DNA of 64,000 nt, from positions 1,488,001-1,552,000 of the forward strand of contig NZ_CP086615.1 in the NCBI RefSeq assembly GCF_020883455.1. The letters run 5' to 3'. The position numbers were made by a program, and so were the translations under genes. This DNA is from Spiribacter halobius (GTDB lineage Bacteria > Pseudomonadota > Gammaproteobacteria > Nitrococcales > Nitrococcaceae). Of this stretch, positions 16,648 to 23,976 are shown piece after piece. How positions within the stretch are numbered: the first letter of the stretch is position 1; every line of letters begins with the position of its first letter. The notes beneath the pieces were generated by a model, which saw only the letters and a list, made by a program, of their open reading frames with translations, ran no database searches and had not been told where the DNA came from.

Positions 16648-17663
16648 GCCGCCGCCTCGTCGTCCTCGCCCTCGCCCTCGCCGTAGAGGGTGGCGAGGGG
16701 GCGCGCCGCGAGCCCGTGCTCGCGCAGGTAGCGCACCAGCTCGTCGGCGCGGCCGTGGGTGGTGAGCACCTCCCGCGCCCCGGTATCGCGGATGGTGGCG
16801 AGCAGGTCCGGCCAGTCGACGTGGTCCGAGAGCACGAAGCCCCGGTCATGGCCGCGCCGCCGGCGGTTGCCGCGGATGCGCATCCAGCCGGAGGCGAAGC
16901 CCGTCAGTGGCCGGCGAAAGCGTCGCATCCAGGTGGAGCCGCCGGCGCTGGGCGGCGCCAGCACCAGCGCCCGGGAAAAATCCTCGTCCCTGGGTGCGGC
17001 GGAGACGGCGCGGGTCTCCAGTAGCCGTACCCCGGCCTCACGGTAGGCCTCGGTCAGAGGCACCATGGCACCGTGCAGATAGGCGGGCTCATCGGTAAGC
17101 GCCGCAAGCTCCGCCAGCACCCGTTGTGCCTTGCCGAGGGCGTAGCAGAACAGGACGCTGGTGCGCCCTGCGGCGGCGTTCTCCTGCCACCAGGCGTGGA
17201 TGCGGGCCACTTCCGAGGCCACCGGCGGCCAGCGGTAGACCGGGAGCGCGAAAGTGGCCTCGGTGATGAAGGTGTCGCAGGGCACCACCTCGAAAGGCTC
17301 GCAGGTCGGGTCCGCGCCGCGCTTGTAGTCGCCGGAGGCGACCCAGACCCGGTCGCCGTGAGCGACCCGTATCTGGGCCGATCCGAGGATGTGCCCGGCG
17401 GGATGGAAGCTGACCCGCACCGGTCCGAAGTCGAGGGGTTCGCCCCAGCCGACCCCGCGGATGTCGGCATCCGCCCCCAGGCGACGCTGCAGCAGGGGCA
17501 CCGCCGGCGCCGCGGCCCAGTACACGCGGCTGCCCGGCCGGGCGTGATCGGCATGGGCATGGGTGATGACGGCCTGGTCAACCGGGCGCCACGGGTCAAT
17601 GTGAAATCCGCCGGGCGGGCACAGCAGGCCCCGCTCGGCGGGCTGGATCAGAGGTTCCGTCAT
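16644..17663 (-). CDS. Ligase-associated exonuclease, metallo-beta-lactamase fold (Pso2/SNM1-like)
   Basis: 339 residues from the ATG at 17663; a TTG at 17678 would add five residues. Zinc-binding motif HAHADHARPG (HxHxDH), then DFGPVRVSFHPAGHILGSAQ, the GDYKRGADPTCEPFE stretch and a late histidine in LSDHVDWPD. These are the landmarks of the beta-CASP-like exonucleases of the ligase-associated repair operon. First gene of the operon. There are 16 bases between it and the stop of the DUF502 gene, so both could share an upstream promoter. Confidence 0.92.
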   Translation of the reverse strand: MTEPLIQPAERGLLCPPGGFHIDPWRPVDQAVITHAHADHARPGSRVYWAAAPAVPLLQRRLGADADIRGVGWGEPLDFGPVRVSFHPAGHILGSAQIRVAHGDRVWVASGDYKRGADPTCEPFEVVPCDTFITEATFALPVYRWPPVASEVARIHAWWQENAAAGRTSVLFCYALGKAQRVLAELAALTDEPAYLHGAMVPLTEAYREAGVRLLETRAVSAAPRDEDFSRALVLAPPSAGGSTWMRRFRRPLTGFASGWMRIRGNRRRRGHDRGFVLSDHVDWPDLLATIRDTGAREVLTTHGRADELVRYLREHGLAARPLATLYGEGEGEDDEAAA

Positions 17664-17679
17664 GACCCTAGTGTACAAA

Positions 17680-18387
17680 TCACGTCGAGGTCTTGTCCCG
17701 GGTATGTACGGAGACGCTGCCCGCCTCGCGCGGCGGTTCCCCGAAGCTCACCTGCTCCGGCGCCACCGAGCCGCCGGAGATCACGAAGCTCATCGCCTCC
17801 TCGAAGGTCCAGTCCGTGGGCACGAGGTCGTCAACGGGCACGATCTCCAGATAGCCCGAGGTGGGGTTGGGAGTAGTGGGCACGTAGACCGCGGCGAGCT
17901 GCTGGCCGTTGCTGGCGTCGGTCAGTGTGCGCATGACGAAGCCGACCGTCCTCATTCCGGGATGCGGAAAGGCGATCAGCACCACCTGCTGGGCGCCCTC
18001 GGGCTGCTGCTGCAGCGCCCCCAGCAGGGCCTTGCTCGCGCCGTAGATCTTCTCCACCAGCGGAATGCGCGCCAGCATTCGCTCGGCCAGCGCGATCAGG
18101 CGCCGTCCGACCACGAGCGTCGCCAGCCAGCCGAGCAGAATGAGCGAGCCGAGGGTGACGAACACCGCCAGCAGGTTCTGGAACCAGGGCAGCCCCAGGG
18201 CCTCCGAGACGCCCGGCGCGTAGCGGCGGAGACCCTCCGAAAGGGCGGCCGCGCCGGGGCGGCCGAGGTCCGAGAGCTGGGTCACGACGAACTCGAAGAT
18301 CACCCAGGTGATCCACACCGGAATGGCAGTGAACACGCCGGCCAGCAGGTAGTTGCGCAGTCGGCTTGGCTTCGGCGCCGCGCTCAT
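17680..18387 (-). CDS. DUF502 family inner-membrane protein
   Basis: 235 residues with GGAGG seven bases before the ATG. Two membrane segments: residues 12-36 (YLLAGVFTAIPVWITWVIFEF) and 73-95. The conserved IPLVEKIYGASKAL stretch and the C-terminal VPTTPNPTSGYLEIVP are hallmarks of DUF502, whose molecular role is unknown (plant relatives are LIKE COV). The protein projects a soluble beta-rich domain. It precedes the repair operon in the same direction. Confidence 0.93.
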   Translation of the reverse strand: MSAAPKPSRLRNYLLAGVFTAIPVWITWVIFEFVVTQLSDLGRPGAAALSEGLRRYAPGVSEALGLPWFQNLLAVFVTLGSLILLGWLATLVVGRRLIALAERMLARIPLVEKIYGASKALLGALQQQPEGAQQVVLIAFPHPGMRTVGFVMRTLTDASNGQQLAAVYVPTTPNPTSGYLEIVPVDDLVPTDWTFEEAMSFVISGGSVAPEQVSFGEPPREAGSVSVHTRDKTST

Positions 18388-18402
18388 CGTCTTTCCTCCG
18401 GT

Positions 18403-19668
18403 TCAGGCGACGGGGGTGGCCGGGAGATCGTCAGGCTGCACGACCCGGCCACTGTCGAAGCTCAGCACCTCGGCATCGGCGAGGCTGCGCTCGATCAGGC
18501 CGGCGTAGTCCGGCAGCAGCCTGGCCTCGATCGCGCTGAGCTGCTCATCGCGCGAGCGCGTGCGCGGGTGCCGGGCGATCAGGGCGCAGCAGTCCTTGTA
18601 GGGCTCCGCGGAGAGCTCGAAGGTGCCGATGCGGCGGGCCCGGTCCACGATTTCCTGCTTGTCCAGCCCGATCAGCGGCCGGAGTACGGGCATCTCCGTG
18701 GCCTGGCCGGTGGTCAGCAGGTTGTCCAGGGTCTGCGAGGCCACCTGGCCCAGGCTGTCGCCGGCCACCAGGGCCCGCGCACCGGTTTCTGCGGCGATGC
18801 GCGCACCCAGCCGCGCCATGAAGCGGCGCAGCAGGATCAGGCCGTAGCCGCCCTCGGCGCCGCCGGCGAGGGCCAGGTCGAAGTGCGTGTAGGGCACCAG
18901 CCACAGCCGCGACTGCAGCGTGCTGGTGCTGAGGCGTCGGGCGATCCGGGCCACCAGGTTTTCCGCCCCGCCGCTCGCTGCCGGATGGCCGGCGGTGAGA
19001 TGCAGAAAATCCACGCAGCAGCCGCGCCGCGCCAGCATCCAGGCGGCCACCGGGGAGTCGATTCCGGCGGAGAGCAGGGCGAGCACGCGACCGCCCGAGC
19101 CCACCGGCAGGCCACCCGGCCCTGGCTCGCGGCCCGCGTAGAGGAAGGCGCCGTCGGGGTAGAGGTCGACATGGAAGGTCTCGTCCGGGCGCTCCAGATC
19201 CACCTCGGACCAGTCGGTCTGGTCGATGATGTGGCGGCCCAGGCGGCGGGCGAGCGCCTCGGAGCCGAGCGGGAAGCCCTTGTCGCCCCGGTTGACGCGC
19301 ACGGCGAAGCGGGCACGGGGCCGCCACCGCTCCGCGGCGAAGCCCGCCAGCAGCGCACAGAGCGTGGCCACCGCCGGGGCACCGTCGGCGGCGCGCAGCT
19401 CGCGCTGGGGCAGGTGCAGGGCATCCGCCACCGAGGAGACGCCCGGGGTCTGCGCCGCCGCGGTCACGGCCTGGCGGCGGCGCGCCGGGTCAGCCGCCTC
19501 CGGCACCTCGACCGTCAGGCGATCGTGGCCGCGGTGCACGGGCCAGTCCAGGCCTTCCGCCAGCAGCCGATGCCGCAGGTTGCCCTGGAGCACGGTCTCG
19601 AACTCGAGGCGGTTATGCCCCTTCAGCGCCAGCTCGGCATAGTGGATCAGCAGTCGCGGTCTCGGCAT
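18403..19668 (-). CDS. thiI: tRNA 4-thiouridine synthase/thiamine thiazole sulfurtransferase ThiI
   Basis: 421 residues, lacking the C-terminal rhodanese domain that E. coli ThiI has. Order: N-terminal ferredoxin-like domain (LLIHYAELALKGHNR), THUMP domain (to about residue 170, with FAVRVNRGDK), then the PP-loop ATPase with SAGIDSPVAAW and a cysteine in YKDCCALI. It adenylates U8 of tRNA and transfers sulfur from IscS. Without the rhodanese domain it is expected to act in tRNA thiolation (as in archaeal and Bacillus forms) rather than in E. coli-style thiazole synthesis. The start has AGGAG only two bases upstream. Confidence 0.93.
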   Translation of the reverse strand: MPRPRLLIHYAELALKGHNRLEFETVLQGNLRHRLLAEGLDWPVHRGHDRLTVEVPEAADPARRRQAVTAAAQTPGVSSVADALHLPQRELRAADGAPAVATLCALLAGFAAERWRPRARFAVRVNRGDKGFPLGSEALARRLGRHIIDQTDWSEVDLERPDETFHVDLYPDGAFLYAGREPGPGGLPVGSGGRVLALLSAGIDSPVAAWMLARRGCCVDFLHLTAGHPAASGGAENLVARIARRLSTSTLQSRLWLVPYTHFDLALAGGAEGGYGLILLRRFMARLGARIAAETGARALVAGDSLGQVASQTLDNLLTTGQATEMPVLRPLIGLDKQEIVDRARRIGTFELSAEPYKDCCALIARHPRTRSRDEQLSAIEARLLPDYAGLIERSLADAEVLSFDSGRVVQPDDLPATPVA

Positions 19669-19836
19669 TGCTCCTCGGCGGCAGATTCACGGGCTGGCAG
19701 CAGGCGTGACACCCCAGTCTAACCCCTGCCGGACGGAGGCGCGGCGGTCGCGGAACCGTTACGGCTGCAAGGCAGTCCGCTGGAGGCAGGGCGGGCGTCC
19801 GTCCACGTGGTAAACGATGAGTGAGGGAGCCTCTGC

Positions 19837-20604
19837 ATGAACCACCTTCCCGACGCCGCCGAGGTCCTGGTGATGGGCGCGAGTGGCGGCATTGGCCTGG
19901 AGTTCTGTCGCCAGCTGCTGGCGCAGCCGCAGGTGAGCCGTGTCTGGGCCGGCGCGCGCCGGCCGGATGCCGAGGGGCTCGCAGCCCTGGCCGAGGCCCA
20001 TCCGGACCGCCTGCAGACGCTCGCCGTGGACGTCACCAGCGAGGCGGATATCGCCGCTGCCGCGGAGCGCATCGGCGCCGGGACGCCGCGCCTGCATCTG
20101 GTGGTCAACGCCTTCGGACTCCTGCATGACGAGGACCGCGGGATCTGGCCGGAAAAGCGGCTCGAGGACGTGCGCCTGGAGAGCCTCGAGGCCAGCTTCC
20201 GGGTCAACGCCTTTGCGCCCATCCTGATTGCACGGCATCTGCTGCCCTTGCTGACGCACCGGGAGCGCGCGGTGTACGCGAGCCTCTCGGCGCGGGTGGG
20301 CAGTATCGGCGACAATCGCCTGGGCGGCTGGTACGCCTACCGTGCGGCCAAGGCGGCGCAGAACATGTTTACCCGGGGCCTGGCGGTGGAGCTGGGGCGC
20401 CGCGCCCGGCAGGTGATCTGCCTCGCGCTGCACCCCGGCACTACGGACACCCCCCTGTCGCAGCCCTTCCAGGCCCGGGTCCCCGAGGGCAAGCTGTTCT
20501 CCACGGAGTACGCCGTGGGCTGCCTGCTGGCGGTTATCGACGGCGCCGGCCGCGAGGACAGCGGCCGCTTTTTCGGCTGGGACGGGGAAGAGGTCCCCTG
20601 GTGA
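19837..20604 (+). CDS. Short-chain dehydrogenase/reductase (SDR, C-factor-like)
   Basis: 255 residues. Cofactor loop VMGASGGIGLEF (TGxxxGxG variant) near the N-terminus, VVNAFGLLHDE in place of NNAG, and the catalytic YAYRAAK with a preceding SLSARVGSI serine. NAD(P)H-dependent oxidoreductase of the cytoplasm; the closest shape is the CsgA/C-factor group. Preceded by a GAGGGAG ribosome site. Substrate unknown, no operon partners. Confidence 0.9.
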   Translation: MNHLPDAAEVLVMGASGGIGLEFCRQLLAQPQVSRVWAGARRPDAEGLAALAEAHPDRLQTLAVDVTSEADIAAAAERIGAGTPRLHLVVNAFGLLHDEDRGIWPEKRLEDVRLESLEASFRVNAFAPILIARHLLPLLTHRERAVYASLSARVGSIGDNRLGGWYAYRAAKAAQNMFTRGLAVELGRRARQVICLALHPGTTDTPLSQPFQARVPEGKLFSTEYAVGCLLAVIDGAGREDSGRFFGWDGEEVPW

Positions 20605-20626
20605 GAGCGCCTGCTGTCGCAGGCGA

Positions 20627-20654
20627 GTTCCAAGTTCGACGTTCAAGGTTCAGA
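20627..20654. repeat. Degenerate heptamer array (four units) upstream of the lipoprotein gene
   Basis: Four consecutive 7-base units related to GTTCAAA/GTTCAAG: GTTCCAA, GTTCGAC, GTTCAAG, GTTCAGA. The same unit, inverted, forms a five-unit array on the far side of the lipoprotein gene (21283-21317), so the gene is flanked by facing arrays. Confidence 0.6.
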
Positions 20655-20689
20655 GTGGCGGTCCTGCGGCAGCCGTCACGAGGTCACCA

Positions 20690-21139
20690 ATGATTCGAGT
20701 CGTCGCCCTTGCGCTGATGCTTGCCCTGCTGGCCGGCTGCGCGGCGCTGCAGCGGGATGTCGAGCCGCCGAGCGTGCGGCTGGTGGGCGTCGAGCTGCTG
20801 CAGCTCGGGCTCATGGAGCAGCGTTTCGAGCTGGCGCTGCGGGTGGCCAACCCGAACGACTTCCGCGTGCCGATCAAGGCCCTTGAGTATGCGGTCTTCG
20901 TCAACGAGCAGGAGTTCGCCAGCGGGCTCAGCAGCGAGTCCTTCGAGCTGCCGGCCCTGGGCGAGGAGGTGATCCGCGTCCAGGTGGGCACGCAGCTGCT
21001 GGACAACCTCCAGCAGCTCGCCCGCTGGCAGCGCGACCCGCCGCAGGCACTGGACTACCGCCTCGAGGGCCGCGCGCGGCTGTCCAGCCTGCCGGTCTGG
21101 CTGCCGTTTGAGCAGGCCGGGCGGGTAGCCTTGCGGTAG
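20690..21139 (+). CDS. LEA type 2 / WHy-domain lipoprotein
   Basis: 149 residues. Signal peptide with lipobox LLAGC, lipidated cysteine at residue 17. The mature part is a single LEA14-like beta-sandwich: VGVELLQLGLMEQRFELALRVANPN, the conserved NPNDFRVPIKALEY stretch, then ELPALGEEVIRVQV. Related small lipoproteins are linked to desiccation or envelope stress, but the role is not established. It is probably outer-membrane anchored because residue +2 is Ala. Flanked on both sides by inverted heptamer arrays. Confidence 0.88.
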   Translation: MIRVVALALMLALLAGCAALQRDVEPPSVRLVGVELLQLGLMEQRFELALRVANPNDFRVPIKALEYAVFVNEQEFASGLSSESFELPALGEEVIRVQVGTQLLDNLQQLARWQRDPPQALDYRLEGRARLSSLPVWLPFEQAGRVALR

Positions 21140-21282
21140 CCCCGCTGCGGGGGCCAGTTTCGCGTTTCGGGTCTAAGGAAGGTTGCGCCTCCGGTGACCT
21201 GCCTCTGCCACCCGTCCTCGCGAGGCACGCGCCGTACCGTTACGAGGGCATCGAGTACTCGTAATATCAATCGGTTGTGCGC

Positions 21283-21317
21283 AACTTTGAACTTTGAACA
21301 TTAAACCTTGAACTTCA
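21283..21317. repeat. Heptamer array (five units) downstream of the lipoprotein gene
   Basis: Units AACTTTG, AACTTTG, AACATTA, AACCTTG, AACTTCA, the inverse orientation of the units at 20627-20654. It ends 11 bases before the M20 peptidase stop codon on the other strand. The rest of 21140-21328 has no gene. Confidence 0.72.
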
Positions 21318-21328
21318 GCGCTGGACCC

Positions 21329-22756
21329 TCAGCCGCGAGCCTGACCTCCGTGCGCCGCCAGGGCCTCCGCGACCACGCCGGTCAGTCGCTTGGCCGTCGG
21401 CACGTGCAGGAACTCGTTCGGGCCATGGGCGTTCGAGCCCGGGCCGAGGACGCCGGTGATCAGAAAGCGGGCGTCCGGGAAGCGGTCGCTGAGCAGGTTC
21501 ATCAGCGGGATGGTGCCGCCTTCGCCCATGAACACCGCCGGCTTGCCGAACCAGTGCCGCGAGGCCCGCTCCAGGCTGTCCCCCAGCCAGCCCTCGAAGC
21601 TCGGCGCGTTCCAGCCGTTGGAGGCCTGGGCCGGGTGGAACCGGACCCGTGCCCGGTGCGGCGGGCTGTCGGTGAGCGTATCGCCCAGGGCGCGGGTGGC
21701 GGCCTCGGCGTCCACCGTGGGCGGCAGCCGCAGCGAGAGCCGCAGGCGGGTTTTCGGGCGCAGGACGTTGCCGGCCTCGGCGAGGGGCGGCAGGCCGTCG
21801 GCGCCGGTGATCTCCAGCGCCGGCCGCCAGGTGCGGTTGAGCACGAGCTCGGTGGTGTCGCTGCTGAGCGGCTGGGTCTCGCCGGCGAAGGGGAACTTGC
21901 CCGCCAGCGCGTCGCCGATGACCTCCGCGGCCAGGCGCGCCTGGTCCTGACGTTCCGCCGGTATGTCGGCCTGCAGCGCCGGTAGCAGGATGTGGCCGGT
22001 GGTGGCCTCCTCGACCCGCTCCAGCAGGCTGCGGGCGATGCGGAAGCCCGAGGGCACCACACCGCTCGCGTCCCCCGAGTGGACCCCCTGCTCGAGGACG
22101 TCGATCTCCAGGTCGCCCGCGGCGATGCCGCGCAGCGACGTGGTGACCCAGAGCTGTTCATAGTTGGCGCAGCCGGAGTCCAGGCAGACCACGAGCTCGG
22201 GCCGACCCAGACGTTCGCCGAGATGGTCCAGGTAGTGGGGCAGGTCGTGACTGCCGCTCTCCTCGCAGCACTCGATCAGCAGCACGCAGCGGGCGTGGGG
22301 CACGCCCTGGGTCTCCAGGGTGGTGATCGCCTGCAGCGAGGCGAACACGGCGTAGCCGTCGTCTGCGCTGCCGCGGCCGTAGAGACGGCCGTCGGTAAGT
22401 ACCGGATGCCACGGGCCCTTGTCCGCGTCCCAGCCGCTGGCCTCGGGCTGCTTGTCCAGGTGGCCGTAGAGCAGGACCTCGCCGGGGGCCGAGCCCGGGA
22501 TCTCCACCAGCAGGAGCGGCGTGCGGCCGTGCAGGCGGATCACCTCGACCGTGCTGCCCCTGGGTGCGTGCTGACGGCACCAGTCCTCGGCGAGGTCCAC
22601 CGCCTCGTCGATGTAGCCGTGGCTGGCCCAGTCCGGGTCGAAGTGGGGTGATTTGGCGGGGATGCGGATGAACTCGCAGAGGGTGGGGAGGATGTCGTCC
22701 TCCCAGGCGGCCTCCACCTGTTCGCGGGCGGTCGCGGGGTCCAGCTCGCGGGTCAT
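21329..22756 (-). CDS. M20 family metallopeptidase (cytosolic nonspecific dipeptidase-like)
   Basis: 475 residues with GGAGG before the ATG. Dinuclear zinc site motifs: YGHLDKQPE, GRGSADDGYA, and ECCEESGS with the general-base glutamates. A dimerisation (lid) domain lies between about residues 210 and 330, and the final ligand histidine is probably in the GPGSNAHGPNEF region. The ~470-residue length and motif spelling match the M20 dipeptidase/carnosinase branch. Cytoplasmic. Overlaps the upstream DksA/TraR gene by four bases, so they are cotranscribed. Confidence 0.92.
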   Translation of the reverse strand: MTRELDPATAREQVEAAWEDDILPTLCEFIRIPAKSPHFDPDWASHGYIDEAVDLAEDWCRQHAPRGSTVEVIRLHGRTPLLLVEIPGSAPGEVLLYGHLDKQPEASGWDADKGPWHPVLTDGRLYGRGSADDGYAVFASLQAITTLETQGVPHARCVLLIECCEESGSHDLPHYLDHLGERLGRPELVVCLDSGCANYEQLWVTTSLRGIAAGDLEIDVLEQGVHSGDASGVVPSGFRIARSLLERVEEATTGHILLPALQADIPAERQDQARLAAEVIGDALAGKFPFAGETQPLSSDTTELVLNRTWRPALEITGADGLPPLAEAGNVLRPKTRLRLSLRLPPTVDAEAATRALGDTLTDSPPHRARVRFHPAQASNGWNAPSFEGWLGDSLERASRHWFGKPAVFMGEGGTIPLMNLLSDRFPDARFLITGVLGPGSNAHGPNEFLHVPTAKRLTGVVAEALAAHGGQARG

Positions 22757-23109
22757 CTCTGTCCTCCGGATTGTTCGGCGCAGTCGATGCAGAGGGTGGC
22801 GGCCGGGTCGGCCTGGAGTCTGCCGGGGGCGATGGGCTCTGCGCAGCGCAGGCAGTCTCCGAAGTCGCCGGCATCGAGCCGCCGCAGGGCGCTGTCGATG
22901 CGCAGCAGCTCTCGCTCGGCGCGCTGTCGCGTCGCCTGTGCCATGGCCTGGGACTGCAGCGCATCCATCCGGGTAAGGCGCCCGGTGCGCTGCTGGTCGA
23001 GCTCGACCGTGGCGGCAGCCTCAGCGCGGCCGTCGCTGCCGGCGGCGAGGGTCTCGCGGCGCCTAAGCAACGCGGCACGCAGTGCCTCGGGGTCGATGTC
23101 CTCTCGCAT
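22753..23109 (-). CDS. TraR/DksA-type zinc-finger protein
   Basis: 118 residues from the ATG at 23109; the longer frame to 23247 runs into a dispersed repeat and is rejected. N-terminal coiled-coil helices (about 8-80) followed by a C4 zinc finger of the form CxxC-N17-CxxC (CLRC and CIDC) and a short tail. DksA relatives insert their coiled coil into the RNA polymerase secondary channel and alter promoter kinetics. It lacks the typical DxxDxA tip sequence as far as I can see, so it may be a paralogue of unknown target. Cotranscribed with the peptidase. Confidence 0.86.
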   Translation of the reverse strand: MREDIDPEALRAALLRRRETLAAGSDGRAEAAATVELDQQRTGRLTRMDALQSQAMAQATRQRAERELLRIDSALRRLDAGDFGDCLRCAEPIAPGRLQADPAATLCIDCAEQSGGQR

Positions 23110-23151
23110 CCGTGGATGGTAGCGCCCGGGGCAGGGATGCGGCCAGTCGCG

Positions 23152-23321
23152 GCTAGGAGTCTGCGCCGTAGAAATCTTCCGAGCGAGATGGTCCCACGGC
23201 GAGGCGATTTGCCCGCTCGTGCGAGGCGCATAGTGGTGACTATGCAACGAGCGCGAGCGGTCAAAGCGGCCGCAGTGGGGCCGCCGCAGCCGGGAGACGT
23301 TCTACGGCGCAGACGCCTAAC
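23152..23321. repeat. Inverted-repeat-bounded intergenic element, family 2 (about 170 bp)
   Basis: Terminal inverted repeats 23154-23173 and 23300-23319 match at all but one or two bases (core GTCTGCGCCGTAGAA). Inside lie nested inverted repeats: CGCTCGT/ACGAGCG and, at the centre, GCATAGTGGTGACTATGC, so the whole element can fold as one long imperfect cruciform. No protein coding. It sits upstream of the DksA/TraR gene. A right-end fragment occurs at 3896-3917. Confidence 0.8.
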
Positions 23322-23345
23322 GCGCATCGGTGAGAAGTGCGGGCT
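23322..23345. repeat. Decayed right end of a family 1 element
   Basis: The sequence around GCATCGGTGAGA then TGCGGGCT resembles the right terminal repeat of the family 1 elements at 3079-3103 and 5378-5401 with a few differences. It abuts the family 2 element, so the two families are juxtaposed here. Confidence 0.5.
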
Positions 23346-23349
23346 GGGA

Positions 23350-23949
23350 TCAGGCGGTGAGATCGGCAGCGGCCGGGGTTGCCGGGATCCAGGGCGTATC
23401 CAGCACGTAGCGCTCCTGCTCCCGGTTCTGGATGGCCCCGGGTCGGGCGCTGCGCACCAGGGCGACGGCGTCCTCCGGCGTGCTGCCGAGCTCCACCAGC
23501 AGCCGTGCCGCCACAGTACCGCTGCGCCCGAGCCCTGCAAGGCAGTGCAGCACCACGTCCTCGCCGGCATCCAGATGGGCATGGATGGTCTGGCCGGTCT
23601 GCTGCCAGGCCCTCTCGAAGGCCGCACCCGGCGCCCGGAAATCGGCGATCGGGCAGTGGAACCAGGCCAGGCCCGCAGCCTGGCTCTGGGCCGCCAGGTC
23701 ATGCACCCCCATCAGGTCGAGCTCGTCCGCCTCCACCAGGGTGATCAGGGCCCGCGCGCCCCAGCGGCGAATGGCCTCGAGGTCCCGGCGGATGCCATCC
23801 GGCTCCACGCCCACCGAGCCGAACAGCCTCCAGCGGCCGGGGCAGGCGGTCATGCCGAGACGGGCCCCGGTGCGGAGGTGAAGGGCATCGATACAGATGG
23901 GCTGTGGCAAGTGTCGGCCCCGTCGCGGTTTGCGATGCTGCGTTGCCAC
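23350..23949 (-). CDS. Dual-specificity/tyrosine-type protein phosphatase (CDKN3-like)
   Basis: 199 residues. P-loop signature HCLAGLGRSG has the nucleophilic Cys136 and Arg142 (CX5R). The upstream helix-strand pattern (GARALITLVEADEL, then WFHCPIADFRAP with a likely general-acid Asp103) fits the cyclin-dependent-kinase-inhibitor-3-like/atypical DSP group in bacteria. It removes phosphate from Tyr or other phosphoesters in the cytoplasm. It starts 27 bases after the histidine kinase stop, so may be in the same transcript. Confidence 0.87.
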   Translation of the reverse strand: MATQHRKPRRGRHLPQPICIDALHLRTGARLGMTACPGRWRLFGSVGVEPDGIRRDLEAIRRWGARALITLVEADELDLMGVHDLAAQSQAAGLAWFHCPIADFRAPGAAFERAWQQTGQTIHAHLDAGEDVVLHCLAGLGRSGTVAARLLVELGSTPEDAVALVRSARPGAIQNREQERYVLDTPWIPATPAAADLTA

Positions 23950-23976
23950 AAGGGTAGGACACGCAGGCGGTTTCGG

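Noticed and set aside
17662-19722. 686-codon open frame on the + strand
   Set aside because: Antisense to DUF502 and ThiI; shadow of codon bias.
22753-23247. Longer DksA/TraR protein starting at 23247
   Set aside because: The extra 46 residues are translated from the family 2 repeat element; the ATG at 23109 matches the family start.
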